This document shows, piece by piece, positions 7,574 to 17,348 of a DNA stretch of 64,000 nt. The translations under genes were made by a program, and so were the position numbers. The stretch spans positions 744,001 through 808,000 of the forward strand of contig OZ250162.1 in assembly GCA_965238025.1 (NCBI GenBank), in the 5' to 3' direction. Position 1 is the stretch's first letter. Each line of letters opens with the position of its first letter. Below the pieces are notes generated by a model, which saw nothing but the letters and a program-made list of their open reading frames with translations, did no database searches and had not been told where the DNA came from. Origin of the DNA: Pelagihabitans sp965238025 (GTDB taxonomy: Bacteria; Bacteroidota; Bacteroidia; Flavobacteriales; Flavobacteriaceae).

Positions 7574-10534
7574 TTATCCTACGATGTTTACGATTTTTCC
7601 GTGCACTACGATCACTTTTTTAGGGATCCGCCCTTGTAACTGGTCTTGGGTTTTTTCATTAGCCATTACCGCGGATTCAATTTCTTCTTTTGATAGATCT
7701 AGCGAAAGCTCCATAGTAAAGCGCATTTTACCATTAAATGAAATTGGGTATTCCTTGCTGCTTTCTACCAAATATTGTTCTTCAAATTTCGGGAAAAGTG
7801 CCGTTGAAATGGATTCGCTATGCCCTAATTTTTCCCAAAGCTCTTCTGCGATATGAGGTGCATAGGGAGAGATCAAAATCGCCAAGGGCTCCAATATGGC
7901 CCTACTCGTACATTTTTGGGCGGTCAACTCATTTGTGCAGATCATAAAGGTAGAAACCGAGGTGTTAAAGCTGAAGTTCTCAATATCTTCGGCTACTTTT
8001 TTGATGGTTTTATGCAGGGTCTTTAGATTTTCGGCAGAGGGTTGCACTTCGGCTCCGCTCAGCGACCCATCTATAAAAGGGATGTACAATTTCCAAAGTT
8101 TTTTCAAAAAACTATGTACTCCTGTAATCCCGGCCGTATTCCAAGGTTTGGACTGCTCCAAAGGCCCTAGGAACATTTCGTAGAGGCGAAGACTGTCTGC
8201 GCCATAGTCCTTTACAATATTATCCGGATTGACTACGTTCCACTTAGATTTGGACATTTTTTCAACCTCTCTATTAGTAACATAATCTTCATTCCCAATA
8301 AACTCTAAATCAGAAAACAGAGTTTCCTTTTTTAAACCGACCTTATTAAGGACATTCGATGAATCAACATATTTAACCGGAACCCTCAATGGAACTAAAG
8401 CGGTATATTCTTTATCCCACTCTACATTCACATTGCCCGCAGCTTTATATCTGGAAAGTTCACTCTCGACGATATTTAACATCAAAGTGTCGTAATTTCC
8501 TTTTAGGGCTTTATCATAAGAAGACTTTGGTACCACATAACGTTTTGGCATTAAGCCTTTTACGTCTACACCATCCATCCTAACACCAACTCCAAAACCA
8601 TAAACAAAAGCACTCGTCCCCGTAATCATCCCCTGATTGATCAGCTTTTTTGCAAACTCATCTTTGGGCACCAGACCTTTATCAAACATAAATTTTTGCC
8701 AAAAGCGACTATACAGCAGATGCCCTGTAGCGTGTTCACTACCGCCTATATATAAGTCCACATCTTGCCAATAATCGATGGCCTCCTTTGAGAAGATAGC
8801 CTCCTCATTATGGGGATCCATATAGCGATTAAAGTACTGTGAACTTCCTGCCCAACCCGGCATGGTGTTCAATTCCAAAGGAAATATGGTCTTATGGTCA
8901 ATTAACTGATTACTGACCACTGCCGACTGTTTTACGTCCCAAGCCCAAACTGCAGCGTTGCCCAATGGTGGTTCGCCTGTTTCGGTAGGTAGGTACTTTT
9001 CAACTTCAGGAAGTTTGATCGGCAAATGTTCCGGTGCTATCATTTGCGGCATTCCATTTACATAATAGACCGGAAATGGTTCGCCCCAATAGCGTTGACG
9101 GCTAAAAACAGCATCCCGTAAGCGGTAATTGATCTTACCCTCACCTTGTCCCAATTGCTCCAATTCATGAATGGCCCGTTTGACAGCTTTTTTATAGGGG
9201 AGTCCGTTTAGGAAATCGGAATTAGCGATAATTGTCTTTTCCTTATCCACAAAGGCCTCTTCTGAAATATCAATACCTTCAAATATATTCGGAATCGGAA
9301 TACCAAAGTGCTTGGCAAAATCGTAATCGCGTTGATCCCCACAGGGAACGGACATCACTGCTCCGGTGCCATAACCTGCCAATACATAATCCCCGATCCA
9401 AATGGGAATGGGTTCTTTGGTAAAGGGGTGTTCGGCATAGGCTCCCGTAAAAGCTCCTGAAATGGTTTTTACATCGGCCATACGGTCGCGTTCCGAACGT
9501 TTGGCTGTGGCTTCAACATAAGCTTCTACTTCTTCCTTTTGTTCTGGAGTCGTGATTTTTGATACCAATTCATGCTCCGGGGCTAAGGTCATAAAACTGA
9601 CTCCGAAAATGGTATCGGGGCGGGTGGTGAACACTTCTACGGCATGTTTGGAAATGACAGTGTAAAAAGTAACCGAGGCGCCTTGCGAACGTCCTATCCA
9701 ATTGGTTTGGGAATCTTTTAGAGGTTGCGGCCAATCTATGGTATCCAACCCATCCAATAAACGTTGGGCATAGGCACTGATGCGCATGCTCCACTGGGTC
9801 ATCTTTTTTCGAATGACCGGATGACCCCCACGCTCCGAAACCCCATTTATAATTTCGTCATTGGCCAAAACGGTACCCAATGCCGGAACCCAGTTTACCT
9901 CTGTATCGGCTAAATAGGTTAACCTATATTTGAGAAGGATTTCTTGTTGTTCTTTATTTGAAAAACCCTGCCAATCATCTGCTGAAAACACGGGAGTATC
10001 TTCATCACAAGCCGCATTGACATCAATATTACCTGAAGATGAAAATGTGGCAATCAACGTTTCAATGCCCTGAGCTTTATCCTTATCCTTATTATACCAC
10101 GAATTGAACAATTGAATAAAGACCCATTGTGTCCATTTATAGTATTTAGGATCCGAGGTTCGCACTTCGCGGCTCCAATCAAATGAAAATCCGATTTGAT
10201 CCAATTGCCTGCGATACGTCTTGATATTTTCGGCTGTTGTAATCGCCGGATGCTGCCCGGTCTGGATGGCATACTGTTCTGCCGGCAGTCCGAAAGAATC
10301 GTACCCTTGCGGATGTAATACATTAAACCCTTTATGGCGCTTATAACGCGCATAGATATCACTGGCGATATACCCTAACGGATGACCTACGTGCAGTCCG
10401 GCACCCGATGGATACGGAAACATATCCAACACATAGAACTTAGGCTTGTTAGAATCATTTTCTGCCCTAAAGGTGTTGTTTTTGGCCCAATACTCCTGCC
10501 ACTTTTCCTCTATCCTGTTAAAATTGTACTGCAT
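7574..10534 (-). CDS. leuS: Leucyl-tRNA synthetase
   Basis: Class Ia aminoacyl-tRNA synthetase charging tRNA-Leu. At 986 residues it is over 100 longer than the E. coli enzyme. The HIGH motif appears as HVGH (residues 48-51), the CP1 editing domain contains TTRPDTIFGVSFM, and KMSKS is at 759-763. Two regions explain the extra length: an insertion of about 40-50 residues after VFIQLFNSWYNKDKDKAQ and a longer one of about 90 residues (about 660-755) just before KMSKS. Long LeuRS proteins with such insertions are usual in Bacteroidota. A -7 box lies 26 bases upstream. Confidence 0.97.
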   Translation of the reverse strand: MQYNFNRIEEKWQEYWAKNNTFRAENDSNKPKFYVLDMFPYPSGAGLHVGHPLGYIASDIYARYKRHKGFNVLHPQGYDSFGLPAEQYAIQTGQHPAITTAENIKTYRRQLDQIGFSFDWSREVRTSDPKYYKWTQWVFIQLFNSWYNKDKDKAQGIETLIATFSSSGNIDVNAACDEDTPVFSADDWQGFSNKEQQEILLKYRLTYLADTEVNWVPALGTVLANDEIINGVSERGGHPVIRKKMTQWSMRISAYAQRLLDGLDTIDWPQPLKDSQTNWIGRSQGASVTFYTVISKHAVEVFTTRPDTIFGVSFMTLAPEHELVSKITTPEQKEEVEAYVEATAKRSERDRMADVKTISGAFTGAYAEHPFTKEPIPIWIGDYVLAGYGTGAVMSVPCGDQRDYDFAKHFGIPIPNIFEGIDISEEAFVDKEKTIIANSDFLNGLPYKKAVKRAIHELEQLGQGEGKINYRLRDAVFSRQRYWGEPFPVYYVNGMPQMIAPEHLPIKLPEVEKYLPTETGEPPLGNAAVWAWDVKQSAVVSNQLIDHKTIFPLELNTMPGWAGSSQYFNRYMDPHNEEAIFSKEAIDYWQDVDLYIGGSEHATGHLLYSRFWQKFMFDKGLVPKDEFAKKLINQGMITGTSAFVYGFGVGVRMDGVDVKGLMPKRYVVPKSSYDKALKGNYDTLMLNIVESELSRYKAAGNVNVEWDKEYTALVPLRVPVKYVDSSNVLNKVGLKKETLFSDLEFIGNEDYVTNREVEKMSKSKWNVVNPDNIVKDYGADSLRLYEMFLGPLEQSKPWNTAGITGVHSFLKKLWKLYIPFIDGSLSGAEVQPSAENLKTLHKTIKKVAEDIENFSFNTSVSTFMICTNELTAQKCTSRAILEPLAILISPYAPHIAEELWEKLGHSESISTALFPKFEEQYLVESSKEYPISFNGKMRFTMELSLDLSKEEIESAVMANEKTQDQLQGRIPKKVIVVHGKIVNIVG

Positions 10535-10560
10535 TTTGGGTATTTCGTGTGTTTGAGGGG

Positions 10561-10568
10561 CAAAAATA
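10561..10568 (-). promoter_or_regulatory. Bacteroidota -7 promoter box (TATTTTTG) for leuS
   Basis: TATTTTTG on the minus strand fits TAnnTTTG exactly and lies 26 bases before the leuS ATG. A clear -33 element was not seen. Confidence 0.45.
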
Positions 10569-10628
10569 GGTTTAATCTAGGAAAGGCGAAAGTTATTATT
10601 ATCTTGAGCAGCTTAAATAAATAAAGGC

Positions 10629-12518
10629 TTGAGCTTCTTTTCGAAACATCTCTTTTTACCCACTTGCTTGCTATTCCTAGCAGCTACCTTCTCGGCAAAT
10701 GCCCAATTGGGTTTTTGTGGCGGCAATTCGGGGGATCCCATTTTCACTGAAACCTTTGGTATCGGCGCCACCAATGGTCCTGAATTACCAATGGGTACCA
10801 CCACCTACGACTTCACCACGGCTACACCTGATGATGGTGACTATACGATTTCCAGCAACACAAATTACTTTGATTGGCACAGTACGAATGATCATACCCC
10901 AAACGATACTAATGGAAAAATGCTTATCGTAAATGCGAGCTTTACAGCCGGCGAATTTTACCAACGTACTATTACCGGTTTATGCGAAAATACTACCTAT
11001 GAGTTTTCTGCCTGGTTATTGAACCTGTCCCCAACCAATAACTTTTGCACCAACAATGGCAATACAACAATTCCTATCAACGTAAGATTTCAAATCCGCG
11101 ACGAAACTGATGCCATCACACTAGGAATAGGGGATACAGGAAGCCAGTTCCCAACACAATCTCCTACGTGGACACAACATGGTCTCGTTTTTAAAACCTT
11201 ACCCGGACAAACTTCTGTGATTTTAAAAATGATCAATAACGGTAATGGCGGTTGCGGTAATGACTTGGCAATAGATGATATTGTTTTTAAATCGTGCGGT
11301 GACAATATTACTGTGAGCAATACGGCTGGTGAAAACTCTATTACGCAATGTGAGAATCTTGGTCCAGTAAGTACTACCTTAACGGCTACTCCGGATTTCT
11401 CGATTTTTACCTCACATGCATATCAATGGCAGCGTCGTACCGATGCTACTTCTTGGGTAGATATTCTTGGGGCAAATGCAGATACCTATACCACTCCCCT
11501 GCTAACAGAGAATACTTTTTATAGGGTAAAGCTTGCCGAAGATGCCATAAACCTGTCCAATTCTTTTTGTGTTGTACTTTCCGAAACCTTCGAGGTAATT
11601 ATCGTTCCCGTACCGGAAGCTCCTATTGGCAATGAAGACATTACCCTCTGTGCGAATGATCTGCAACCGCTAGAGGTCACGGTACCTAATGGAGTATTGG
11701 TTAATTGGTATGATGCCCTAACTGGTGGCGATCTACTTTTAGCAAACAGTACTACCTATGCTACGCAAATTCCCGGCACCTATTACGCAGAAGCCATTGG
11801 TCCTAGCCCTGAAGGCTGTGTTTCGGTAGACCGAACGGCTATATCGTTATCCATTGACAATGTACCGACCGTAACCAATGAAAATCTGATTTTTTGTGAG
11901 GGCGAAACCGTTCTACTCACCGCCGAAACTGCTGCTTCTTATGAATGGAGTACAGGTGAGACCACGCAAACAATCAATGCCACCCAAGCGGGAATCTATA
12001 CTGTAACCGTAACAAATACTGTCGGTTGTTCGGCAATCAAGACCTTTGCCCTTGTCCAAATTGATCAGCCTGAAATAGATACCATTGTATCTGATTTTCG
12101 AAACATTATAGTGAATTTGGTCTCACAAGGTGATTATGAATATTCCTTGAACGATGGTGTTTATCAGAACAGTCCTATTTTAGGCCCGGTAAGGGGAGGG
12201 CTATATACCATAAATGTGAGGGGTAAAAATAACTGTGAGGTTGTTTCCACGTCGTTTCTGCACTTTGTTATCCCCAATTTCTTTACCCCAAATGGCGATG
12301 GTAACAATGATACTTTTTCGCCCGAGGGCCTGGAGTTTGTTGATACTTATAAAATTTCCATTTTTGACAGATATGGCCGCCTATTGCAACATTCTACAAA
12401 TAGTGGATTTTCATGGGATGGCACAATTAATTCCGTTGCGCTTCCGGCAAGTGATTATTGGTATTTGATTCAAACCGATGTGACGGTTTATCGAGGACAT
12501 TTTGCACTGAAACGGTAA
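10629..12518 (+). CDS. Secreted multi-domain protein with T9SS type B (CHU_C) sorting domain
   Basis: A 629-residue exported protein. A signal peptide (1-25, ending SANAQ) precedes a jelly-roll region with N-terminal GFCGGNSGDPIFTETFG, several Ig-like/PKD-like beta domains (about 220-530) and a gliding-motility-associated C-terminal domain (about 545-629; FTPNGDGNNDTFSPEG, then KISIFDRYGRLL) that directs export through the type IX system and anchoring at the surface. The start is TTG at 10629; an in-frame stop 15 bases upstream and the signal peptide right after it leave no better choice. Likely a surface adhesin or cell-wall-associated cargo; ligand unknown. Confidence 0.9.
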   Translation: MSFFSKHLFLPTCLLFLAATFSANAQLGFCGGNSGDPIFTETFGIGATNGPELPMGTTTYDFTTATPDDGDYTISSNTNYFDWHSTNDHTPNDTNGKMLIVNASFTAGEFYQRTITGLCENTTYEFSAWLLNLSPTNNFCTNNGNTTIPINVRFQIRDETDAITLGIGDTGSQFPTQSPTWTQHGLVFKTLPGQTSVILKMINNGNGGCGNDLAIDDIVFKSCGDNITVSNTAGENSITQCENLGPVSTTLTATPDFSIFTSHAYQWQRRTDATSWVDILGANADTYTTPLLTENTFYRVKLAEDAINLSNSFCVVLSETFEVIIVPVPEAPIGNEDITLCANDLQPLEVTVPNGVLVNWYDALTGGDLLLANSTTYATQIPGTYYAEAIGPSPEGCVSVDRTAISLSIDNVPTVTNENLIFCEGETVLLTAETAASYEWSTGETTQTINATQAGIYTVTVTNTVGCSAIKTFALVQIDQPEIDTIVSDFRNIIVNLVSQGDYEYSLNDGVYQNSPILGPVRGGLYTINVRGKNNCEVVSTSFLHFVIPNFFTPNGDGNNDTFSPEGLEFVDTYKISIFDRYGRLLQHSTNSGFSWDGTINSVALPASDYWYLIQTDVTVYRGHFALKR

Positions 12519-12593
12519 AGGGGAGTTTAGAAATTTTAAGGAGCTATTCCTCAAAACTTCCTATCTTTCAGTAGTTTTTAAACCCGATTTTAT

Positions 12594-13736
12594 ATGAAAT
12601 CAGTCGCATCTTCCCAGTATCTGTTCATCCTATTATGTTTTATTGGATTGCCTGTCTTGGCGCAGCAAGAAATTTCCAGGGATTGGACTTCCTTCGTTCA
12701 AACAATTCAGGTCTCTACTGATAAGGAAATCAAATTCAAAGTGGTGGCATCGGCCAAAACGGTCGCCGATGAAGACTGGGCTTGGTCCGGTATTTGGGCA
12801 AGAGTGGATACCAAAAATGGGGAAGATGGATTTTTTGACAATATGGGAGATAGGCCAATTATCTCAAATGAATGGAACTCATACATCGTATCCGGAACGA
12901 TAAATAAAAATGCAAAACGCATTAGCTTTGGAGGGCTTTGTATAGGAAATGGAAAATTTTTCTTTGACGATTTTGAAGTCTTAACGGAAAAACCCGATGG
13001 TTCTTTTGAAAAATTGGATATTAAAAATTCAAGCTTCGAAAATGAACCAACCGCCAAAGGTATTCCTGATTGGATAAGTGGTATAGTCGATATCAAACCC
13101 GTAAAGGTAAAAGAGTTTGCTTATATGTCTAGCGATGATCGGGTAGATGGTAATCTTGCATTACTCATTCAAGGAGAAGGAATAGAAGAAAATACCTCTA
13201 GCCAAATTGGCCCTATTGACGGTTATTCTCCCCAAATCGGCACTTTAATAAGTATGCTCAATAACTTAAGTGAAAGAGTTGAAAGAACGGTTGGGACCTT
13301 AGATCAACGTGAATTAGATTACCTTTTGGATGAAAAAGCCAATTCCATCGGTGCTTTGATTATGCATCTAGTTGCAACCGAAGTATTTTATCAGAATCAT
13401 ACTTTTGGAGGTGTAAAATATGAAGATACAGAAGCTCAAAAATGGGCATCAGCCATGGATTTAGGGGAGGAAGGCAGAAAAACGTTAAAAGGGTATGATG
13501 CCAAATACTATTTTGATGTATGGAAAAAAGTACGTGCCAAAACCTTGGAAGAATTTAAAAAGAGAGACGATAACTGGTTAGCCGAAACGAGGCCCGGTTC
13601 TAATTCAAACAACCATTTTGCCTGGTTTCATGTAATGGAACATCAATCAAGTCATTTGGGACAAATGCTTTTACTTCGTAAACGTATTCCCGAAATTCCC
13701 AAAGAACTGGATATAGAAGATAAAATAAAAGACTAG
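12594..13736 (+). CDS. Secreted DinB-like protein fused to a beta-sandwich domain
   Basis: A 380-residue exported protein with a signal peptide (1-23, ending VLAQ). The first half (about 25-200) looks like a galactose-binding/carbohydrate-binding beta sandwich, with FGGLCIGNGKFFFDDFEVL. The second half (about 220-370) is a DinB/YfiT-like four-helix bundle with a candidate metal triad: the His in LIMHLVATE and two His in HVMEHQSSHLGQM. DinB-fold proteins are usually cytoplasmic metal-dependent transferases or damage-inducible proteins, so a secreted one attached to a binding domain is uncommon. Function unknown. Confidence 0.75.
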   Translation: MKSVASSQYLFILLCFIGLPVLAQQEISRDWTSFVQTIQVSTDKEIKFKVVASAKTVADEDWAWSGIWARVDTKNGEDGFFDNMGDRPIISNEWNSYIVSGTINKNAKRISFGGLCIGNGKFFFDDFEVLTEKPDGSFEKLDIKNSSFENEPTAKGIPDWISGIVDIKPVKVKEFAYMSSDDRVDGNLALLIQGEGIEENTSSQIGPIDGYSPQIGTLISMLNNLSERVERTVGTLDQRELDYLLDEKANSIGALIMHLVATEVFYQNHTFGGVKYEDTEAQKWASAMDLGEEGRKTLKGYDAKYYFDVWKKVRAKTLEEFKKRDDNWLAETRPGSNSNNHFAWFHVMEHQSSHLGQMLLLRKRIPEIPKELDIEDKIKD

Positions 13737-13748
13737 GTTTATCTTTCC

Positions 13749-13756
13749 TAACTTTG
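13749..13756 (+). promoter_or_regulatory. Bacteroidota -7 promoter box (TAACTTTG) for ftsX
   Basis: TAACTTTG matches TAnnTTTG and sits 19 bases upstream of the ftsX ATG, in the short gap after the DinB-like gene. It probably drives the ftsX-DUF3098-uppP-truB operon. Confidence 0.5.
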
Positions 13757-13775
13757 CGTATTCTCAAAACCTACT

Positions 13776-14654
13776 ATGGGCAAGTCTTTTGAAAATTACC
13801 AGAAACGTAAACTGATCTCCTCTTATTTTTCAGTTGTATTAAGTATTGCATTGGTGCTTTTTCTCTTGGGCATATTGGCGCTTTTGGTCATCAACACTAA
13901 AAAAATGGCCGATCATTTTAAGGAACAGATCACCATATCGGTTTTTTTAAGGGAAAGTGCCAAAGAGGTAGAAGTAAGCCAATTACAAAAAAGCCTAGCC
14001 ATGGCCGAATATACCAAATCGGCCACCTACGTTTCCAAAGAAGAGGCCGCCGAACAACACAGTGCGGAAATCGGGGAAAACTTTATCGATTTTCTTGGGT
14101 ATAATCCGCTTAAAAACTCAATTGACGTAAACCTTAATGCAGATTTTGTATCTCCAGAGCAAATCGAGGAAATTGCCGCTAAAATTTCGGCGAAAGGTTA
14201 TGTAGAAGAGGTGAGCTATGATAAGCCCTTGGTCGGACTTCTTAATGATAACGTTAAGAAAATCGGTTTTTGGATTCTTATTGCCAGTGGTATTTTCACC
14301 TTTATTGCGGTACTGCTCATTAATAGCTCTATACGATTGAGTATCTACGCGAAACGTTTTATCATTAAAACCATGCAAATGGTGGGGGCAACAAAAAGTT
14401 TTATCCGCCGCCCATTTATTCAAACCAATATTAAATTGGGAATAATAGGTGCGGTATTGGCAATATTGGCATTGGCTGGACTGTTGTACTACCTAAGCGA
14501 AACTTTCCCAGGATTAGAATTGCTAGAAGAGCCATTAATCCTTGGTATCCTTTTTGGTGGAATATTGGTCCTTGGCATTTTAATTTCATTTATCAGCACC
14601 TATTTTGCCACTTCGCGCTTTCTCAACCTTAGAACAGATGATCTTTATTATTAA
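13776..14654 (+). CDS. ftsX: Cell division protein FtsX
   Basis: Permease-like subunit of the FtsEX complex, which couples ATP hydrolysis to activation of peptidoglycan hydrolases at the division septum. The 292 residues show helix 1 (about 20-45), a periplasmic domain (about 45-165, with the EQITISVFLRES strand), and three C-terminal helices (about 165-285) of the FtsX core. The ATPase gene ftsE is not next to it, as is common in Flavobacteriaceae. It heads an operon with DUF3098, uppP and truB. Confidence 0.92.
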   Translation: MGKSFENYQKRKLISSYFSVVLSIALVLFLLGILALLVINTKKMADHFKEQITISVFLRESAKEVEVSQLQKSLAMAEYTKSATYVSKEEAAEQHSAEIGENFIDFLGYNPLKNSIDVNLNADFVSPEQIEEIAAKISAKGYVEEVSYDKPLVGLLNDNVKKIGFWILIASGIFTFIAVLLINSSIRLSIYAKRFIIKTMQMVGATKSFIRRPFIQTNIKLGIIGAVLAILALAGLLYYLSETFPGLELLEEPLILGILFGGILVLGILISFISTYFATSRFLNLRTDDLYY

Positions 14655-14716
14655 ACCGATCTCAAGTATTGAACTTGTTTTAACGTTACCTTAAAAATCA
14701 CCACTAACTTTTTCAC

Positions 14717-14724
14717 TAAATTTG
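14717..14724 (+). promoter_or_regulatory. -7 promoter box (TAAATTTG) directly before the DUF3098 gene
   Basis: TAAATTTG matches TAnnTTTG and ends only four bases before the ATG at 14729. If used, transcription would begin at or beside the start codon, giving a leaderless or nearly leaderless transcript. Confidence 0.4.
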
Positions 14725-14728
14725 CGCC

Positions 14729-14998
14729 ATGGGTAAGAACAAATATCTAGCAGACGACAAAAAACCAAAACAGGAGTTCATCTTTCAGAAGAAAAACTAC
14801 GTGTTTATGTTCATCGGTCTTGCCTGTATTGCTTTAGGCTTTATTTTAATGAGCGGCGGTGGGAGCGACGATCCCAATGTGTTCAATCCCGAAATCTATA
14901 ATTTTAGGAGAATTCGACTAGCACCTACCCTGGTACTTATTGGACTAGGTATTGAAGTGTATGCCATTTTGTTGAATCCGCATAAGAAGAAAAATTAA
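14729..14998 (+). CDS. DUF3098 family membrane protein
   Basis: An 89-residue protein with two transmembrane helices (about 26-45 and 63-83) joined by a short loop that contains GGGSDDPNVFNPEIYNFRR, the conserved part of the family. It is restricted to Bacteroidota and has no known function. Its position between ftsX and uppP is conserved in the order and hints at a role in envelope or division. Its stop codon lies two bases before the uppP start. Confidence 0.88.
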   Translation: MGKNKYLADDKKPKQEFIFQKKNYVFMFIGLACIALGFILMSGGGSDDPNVFNPEIYNFRRIRLAPTLVLIGLGIEVYAILLNPHKKKN

Positions 14999-15000
14999 GT

Positions 15001-15798
15001 TTGGATATACTAGACGCCATTATCCTAGGCATAATTCAAGGACTCACAGAATTTTTACCGGTTTCTTCAAGCGGTCACCTAGAGCTCGGCAAAGCCATTT
15101 TGGGCGATAACTCGGTTCCTGAAGAAAGTCTGTTGTTTACCGTTGTACTTCATTTTGCCACCGCATTGAGTACTATAGTCGTGTTTCGAAAGGATGTTTG
15201 GGAAATTTTACGAGGCCTTTTTAGTTTTAAATGGAATGAAGAAACCCAATTCTCCCTGAAAATTATAGTTTCAATGTTGCCTGCGGTGTTCGTAGGTCTC
15301 TTTTTTGAGGAACAATTAGAAGCCTTTTTTGGTGGAAACATTCGCTTTGTAGGATTTATGTTATTGATTACCGCCGTCTTGCTTTATTTCGCCGATAAGG
15401 CAAAGGATACCAATAAGAAGGTTAATTTCCCAAATGCGTTTATCGTCGGTGTTTCCCAAGCCGTGGCCATGCTACCCGGAATTTCAAGAAGCGGGGCCAC
15501 CATTTCAACATCCGTACTTCTGGGCGTTGATAAGACCAAGGCGGCTCGGTTTTCATTTTTAATGGTAGTCCCTTTGATTTTCGGAAAAATCGGAAAAGAC
15601 GTCATGAGCGGCGAACTTACCTTTACAGGTGGAAACAATGTAGCGATGATTGCGGGCTTTGTTGCTGCCTTTATAGCTGGTCTTGCCGCTTGTACCTGGA
15701 TGATACAATTGGTGAAAAATAGTAAACTTTCGTATTTTGCCATCTATTGTTTAGTTGTTGGACTTATTGCCATTGGGTACGGATTTATGACTTCCTAA
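15001..15798 (+). CDS. uppP: Undecaprenyl-diphosphatase
   Basis: Integral membrane phosphatase (BacA/UppP) that recycles undecaprenyl pyrophosphate, the lipid carrier for peptidoglycan and O-antigen. The 265 residues carry both signature motifs: GLTEFLPVSSSGHLEL (about 14-29), with the catalytic glutamate and serines, and PGISRSGATIS (about 159-169). Eight helices are expected. The start is TTG at 15001, two bases after the previous stop, which suggests translational coupling. No in-frame ATG precedes the first motif. Confidence 0.95.
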   Translation: MDILDAIILGIIQGLTEFLPVSSSGHLELGKAILGDNSVPEESLLFTVVLHFATALSTIVVFRKDVWEILRGLFSFKWNEETQFSLKIIVSMLPAVFVGLFFEEQLEAFFGGNIRFVGFMLLITAVLLYFADKAKDTNKKVNFPNAFIVGVSQAVAMLPGISRSGATISTSVLLGVDKTKAARFSFLMVVPLIFGKIGKDVMSGELTFTGGNNVAMIAGFVAAFIAGLAACTWMIQLVKNSKLSYFAIYCLVVGLIAIGYGFMTS

Positions 15799-15832
15799 AC
15801 TTCGGCAACAGAACTTATCAGGTCTTCAAAAG

Positions 15833-16537
15833 ATGACATCAAAAACCAAGGAAGATTTCCTAAACGGACAATTGCTTTTAATCGACAAACCGCTCGGGTG
15901 GTCATCTTTTCAAGCCGTGAACAAACTGAAGTGGGCCATTCGCAAGAAATTTGATCTAAAGAAAATCAAGATCGGACATGCAGGAACCCTAGACCCCTTA
16001 GCCACCGGACTGTTGCTTGTTTGCACCGGAAAATTCACCAAAAAAATAAATGAGCTACAAGGGCAGGTAAAGGAATATACTGGAACCATCACCTTGGGGG
16101 CCACAACACCTTCCTATGATTTGGAAACCGAAATAGGCCAAACCTTTCCAACCGACCATATTACAGAAGCAATCATACAGGAAACCACATCGCAATTTAT
16201 TGGGGAAATCGATCAACGGCCCCCTATTTTTTCCGCTTTAAAAAAAGATGGCAAACGGCTTTACGAATATGCAAGGGAAGGAAAGGCAGTGGAAATAAAA
16301 ATGAGGCGGGTTACCGTTTCCGAGTTTGAGATTACGGGCATAGAAATGCCCAAGGTACAATTTCGGGTGGTATGTAGTAAAGGCACCTATATCAGGTCTT
16401 TAGCACATGATTTTGGAGCCGCTCTACAAAGTGGAGGGCATTTGTCGGCACTTCGGAGAACCAAAATAGGGGATTATAACGTAAATAATTCCCTTGACCC
16501 TACTATTTTTGGGGACGAATTGCTCCGTAGGGAATGA
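15833..16537 (+). CDS. truB: tRNA pseudouridine-55 synthase
   Basis: Makes pseudouridine at position 55 in the T-loop of tRNAs. The 234 residues include LLIDKPLGWSSFQAVNKLK and the catalytic-aspartate motif GHAGTLDPLATGLL (about 44-57), then the YIRSLAHDFG segment. It lacks a PUA domain, as usual for Bacteroidota TruB. Last gene of the ftsX-DUF3098-uppP-truB operon. Confidence 0.95.
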   Translation: MTSKTKEDFLNGQLLLIDKPLGWSSFQAVNKLKWAIRKKFDLKKIKIGHAGTLDPLATGLLLVCTGKFTKKINELQGQVKEYTGTITLGATTPSYDLETEIGQTFPTDHITEAIIQETTSQFIGEIDQRPPIFSALKKDGKRLYEYAREGKAVEIKMRRVTVSEFEITGIEMPKVQFRVVCSKGTYIRSLAHDFGAALQSGGHLSALRRTKIGDYNVNNSLDPTIFGDELLRRE

Positions 16538-16616
16538 TTTTTGTAAGAATTGTACCGGGAAAACCCCCGTTCAACGATTATTTAAAATATTTTTTTAAAA
16601 TTGTGGTTATAGCAGC

Positions 16617-17348
16617 ATGAGTTTAAATCGTGGTCATTTATCATTCTTGATTACACTCTTTTCTATGTCGATCATCGTTTTGGTGTTGTATAACATCAGC
16701 TTGGGGCAGGAAAAAGAGGAAGATGAGTATGTGGTAGAAATGATGCTCGCCGAGGAGGATATAGAAGAACTGTTGGAAGAAAAGGAAAGGCTGGAGGAAA
16801 TGGCCAAGGCCGATCCAATAAAAAGCCATATGGCCTATAACCAAACTGCCAAACCAAGTTATGGCAATCCCGAGCCGTTAAAAACATTAGACGAACTTAT
16901 GGCAGAAAAAGAGGCCAGTTCAGATACTAATGACCCCTCAGATATGGTTTCTGATGGTGAGTATGCCGCCCGCGTAAAAGAATTGAAGAAAAAACGCGAA
17001 GAAGCCAAGCAAAAACTGGGTGAAAAAGAAGCGGATAAAGAAACATTTACCAATAACCTTGCAGCACGAAGAACTTCAGTTTCGTATTCGTTGATAGATA
17101 GGAACAGCTACCGTCTGCCGCCTCCTATTTATACTTGTATTGAAGGTGGTAAAGTAGTTATCAATATTCAGGTAAATTCTTCTGGCAATGTTATTGAAGC
17201 CGACTTTAATGAAAAAAGCTCAGGCACCTCCAACGGTTGTCTCGTAGATAATGCAATCACCTATGCCTTGAAGGCGAAATTCAGCTCGTCTACACGTGGC
17301 GAACAAAAAGGTACAATTACCTATTTATTCCAGCAAAAGGCCCGCTAG
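16617..17348 (+). CDS. Membrane-anchored TonB-C-like protein
   Basis: A 243-residue protein with one N-terminal transmembrane helix (about 9-29), a long charged, probably helical segment (30-150, very rich in Glu and Lys) and a C-terminal domain (about 160-243) resembling a TonB C-terminal fold (GGKVVINIQVNSSGNVIEAD, then a GCLVDNAITYALKAKF helix-strand). It may be a divergent energy transducer or a periplasm-spanning linker. No exbB/exbD is nearby. The 3' end overlaps the convergent thioredoxin-like gene by 24 bases. Confidence 0.65.
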   Translation: MSLNRGHLSFLITLFSMSIIVLVLYNISLGQEKEEDEYVVEMMLAEEDIEELLEEKERLEEMAKADPIKSHMAYNQTAKPSYGNPEPLKTLDELMAEKEASSDTNDPSDMVSDGEYAARVKELKKKREEAKQKLGEKEADKETFTNNLAARRTSVSYSLIDRNSYRLPPPIYTCIEGGKVVINIQVNSSGNVIEADFNEKSSGTSNGCLVDNAITYALKAKFSSSTRGEQKGTITYLFQQKAR

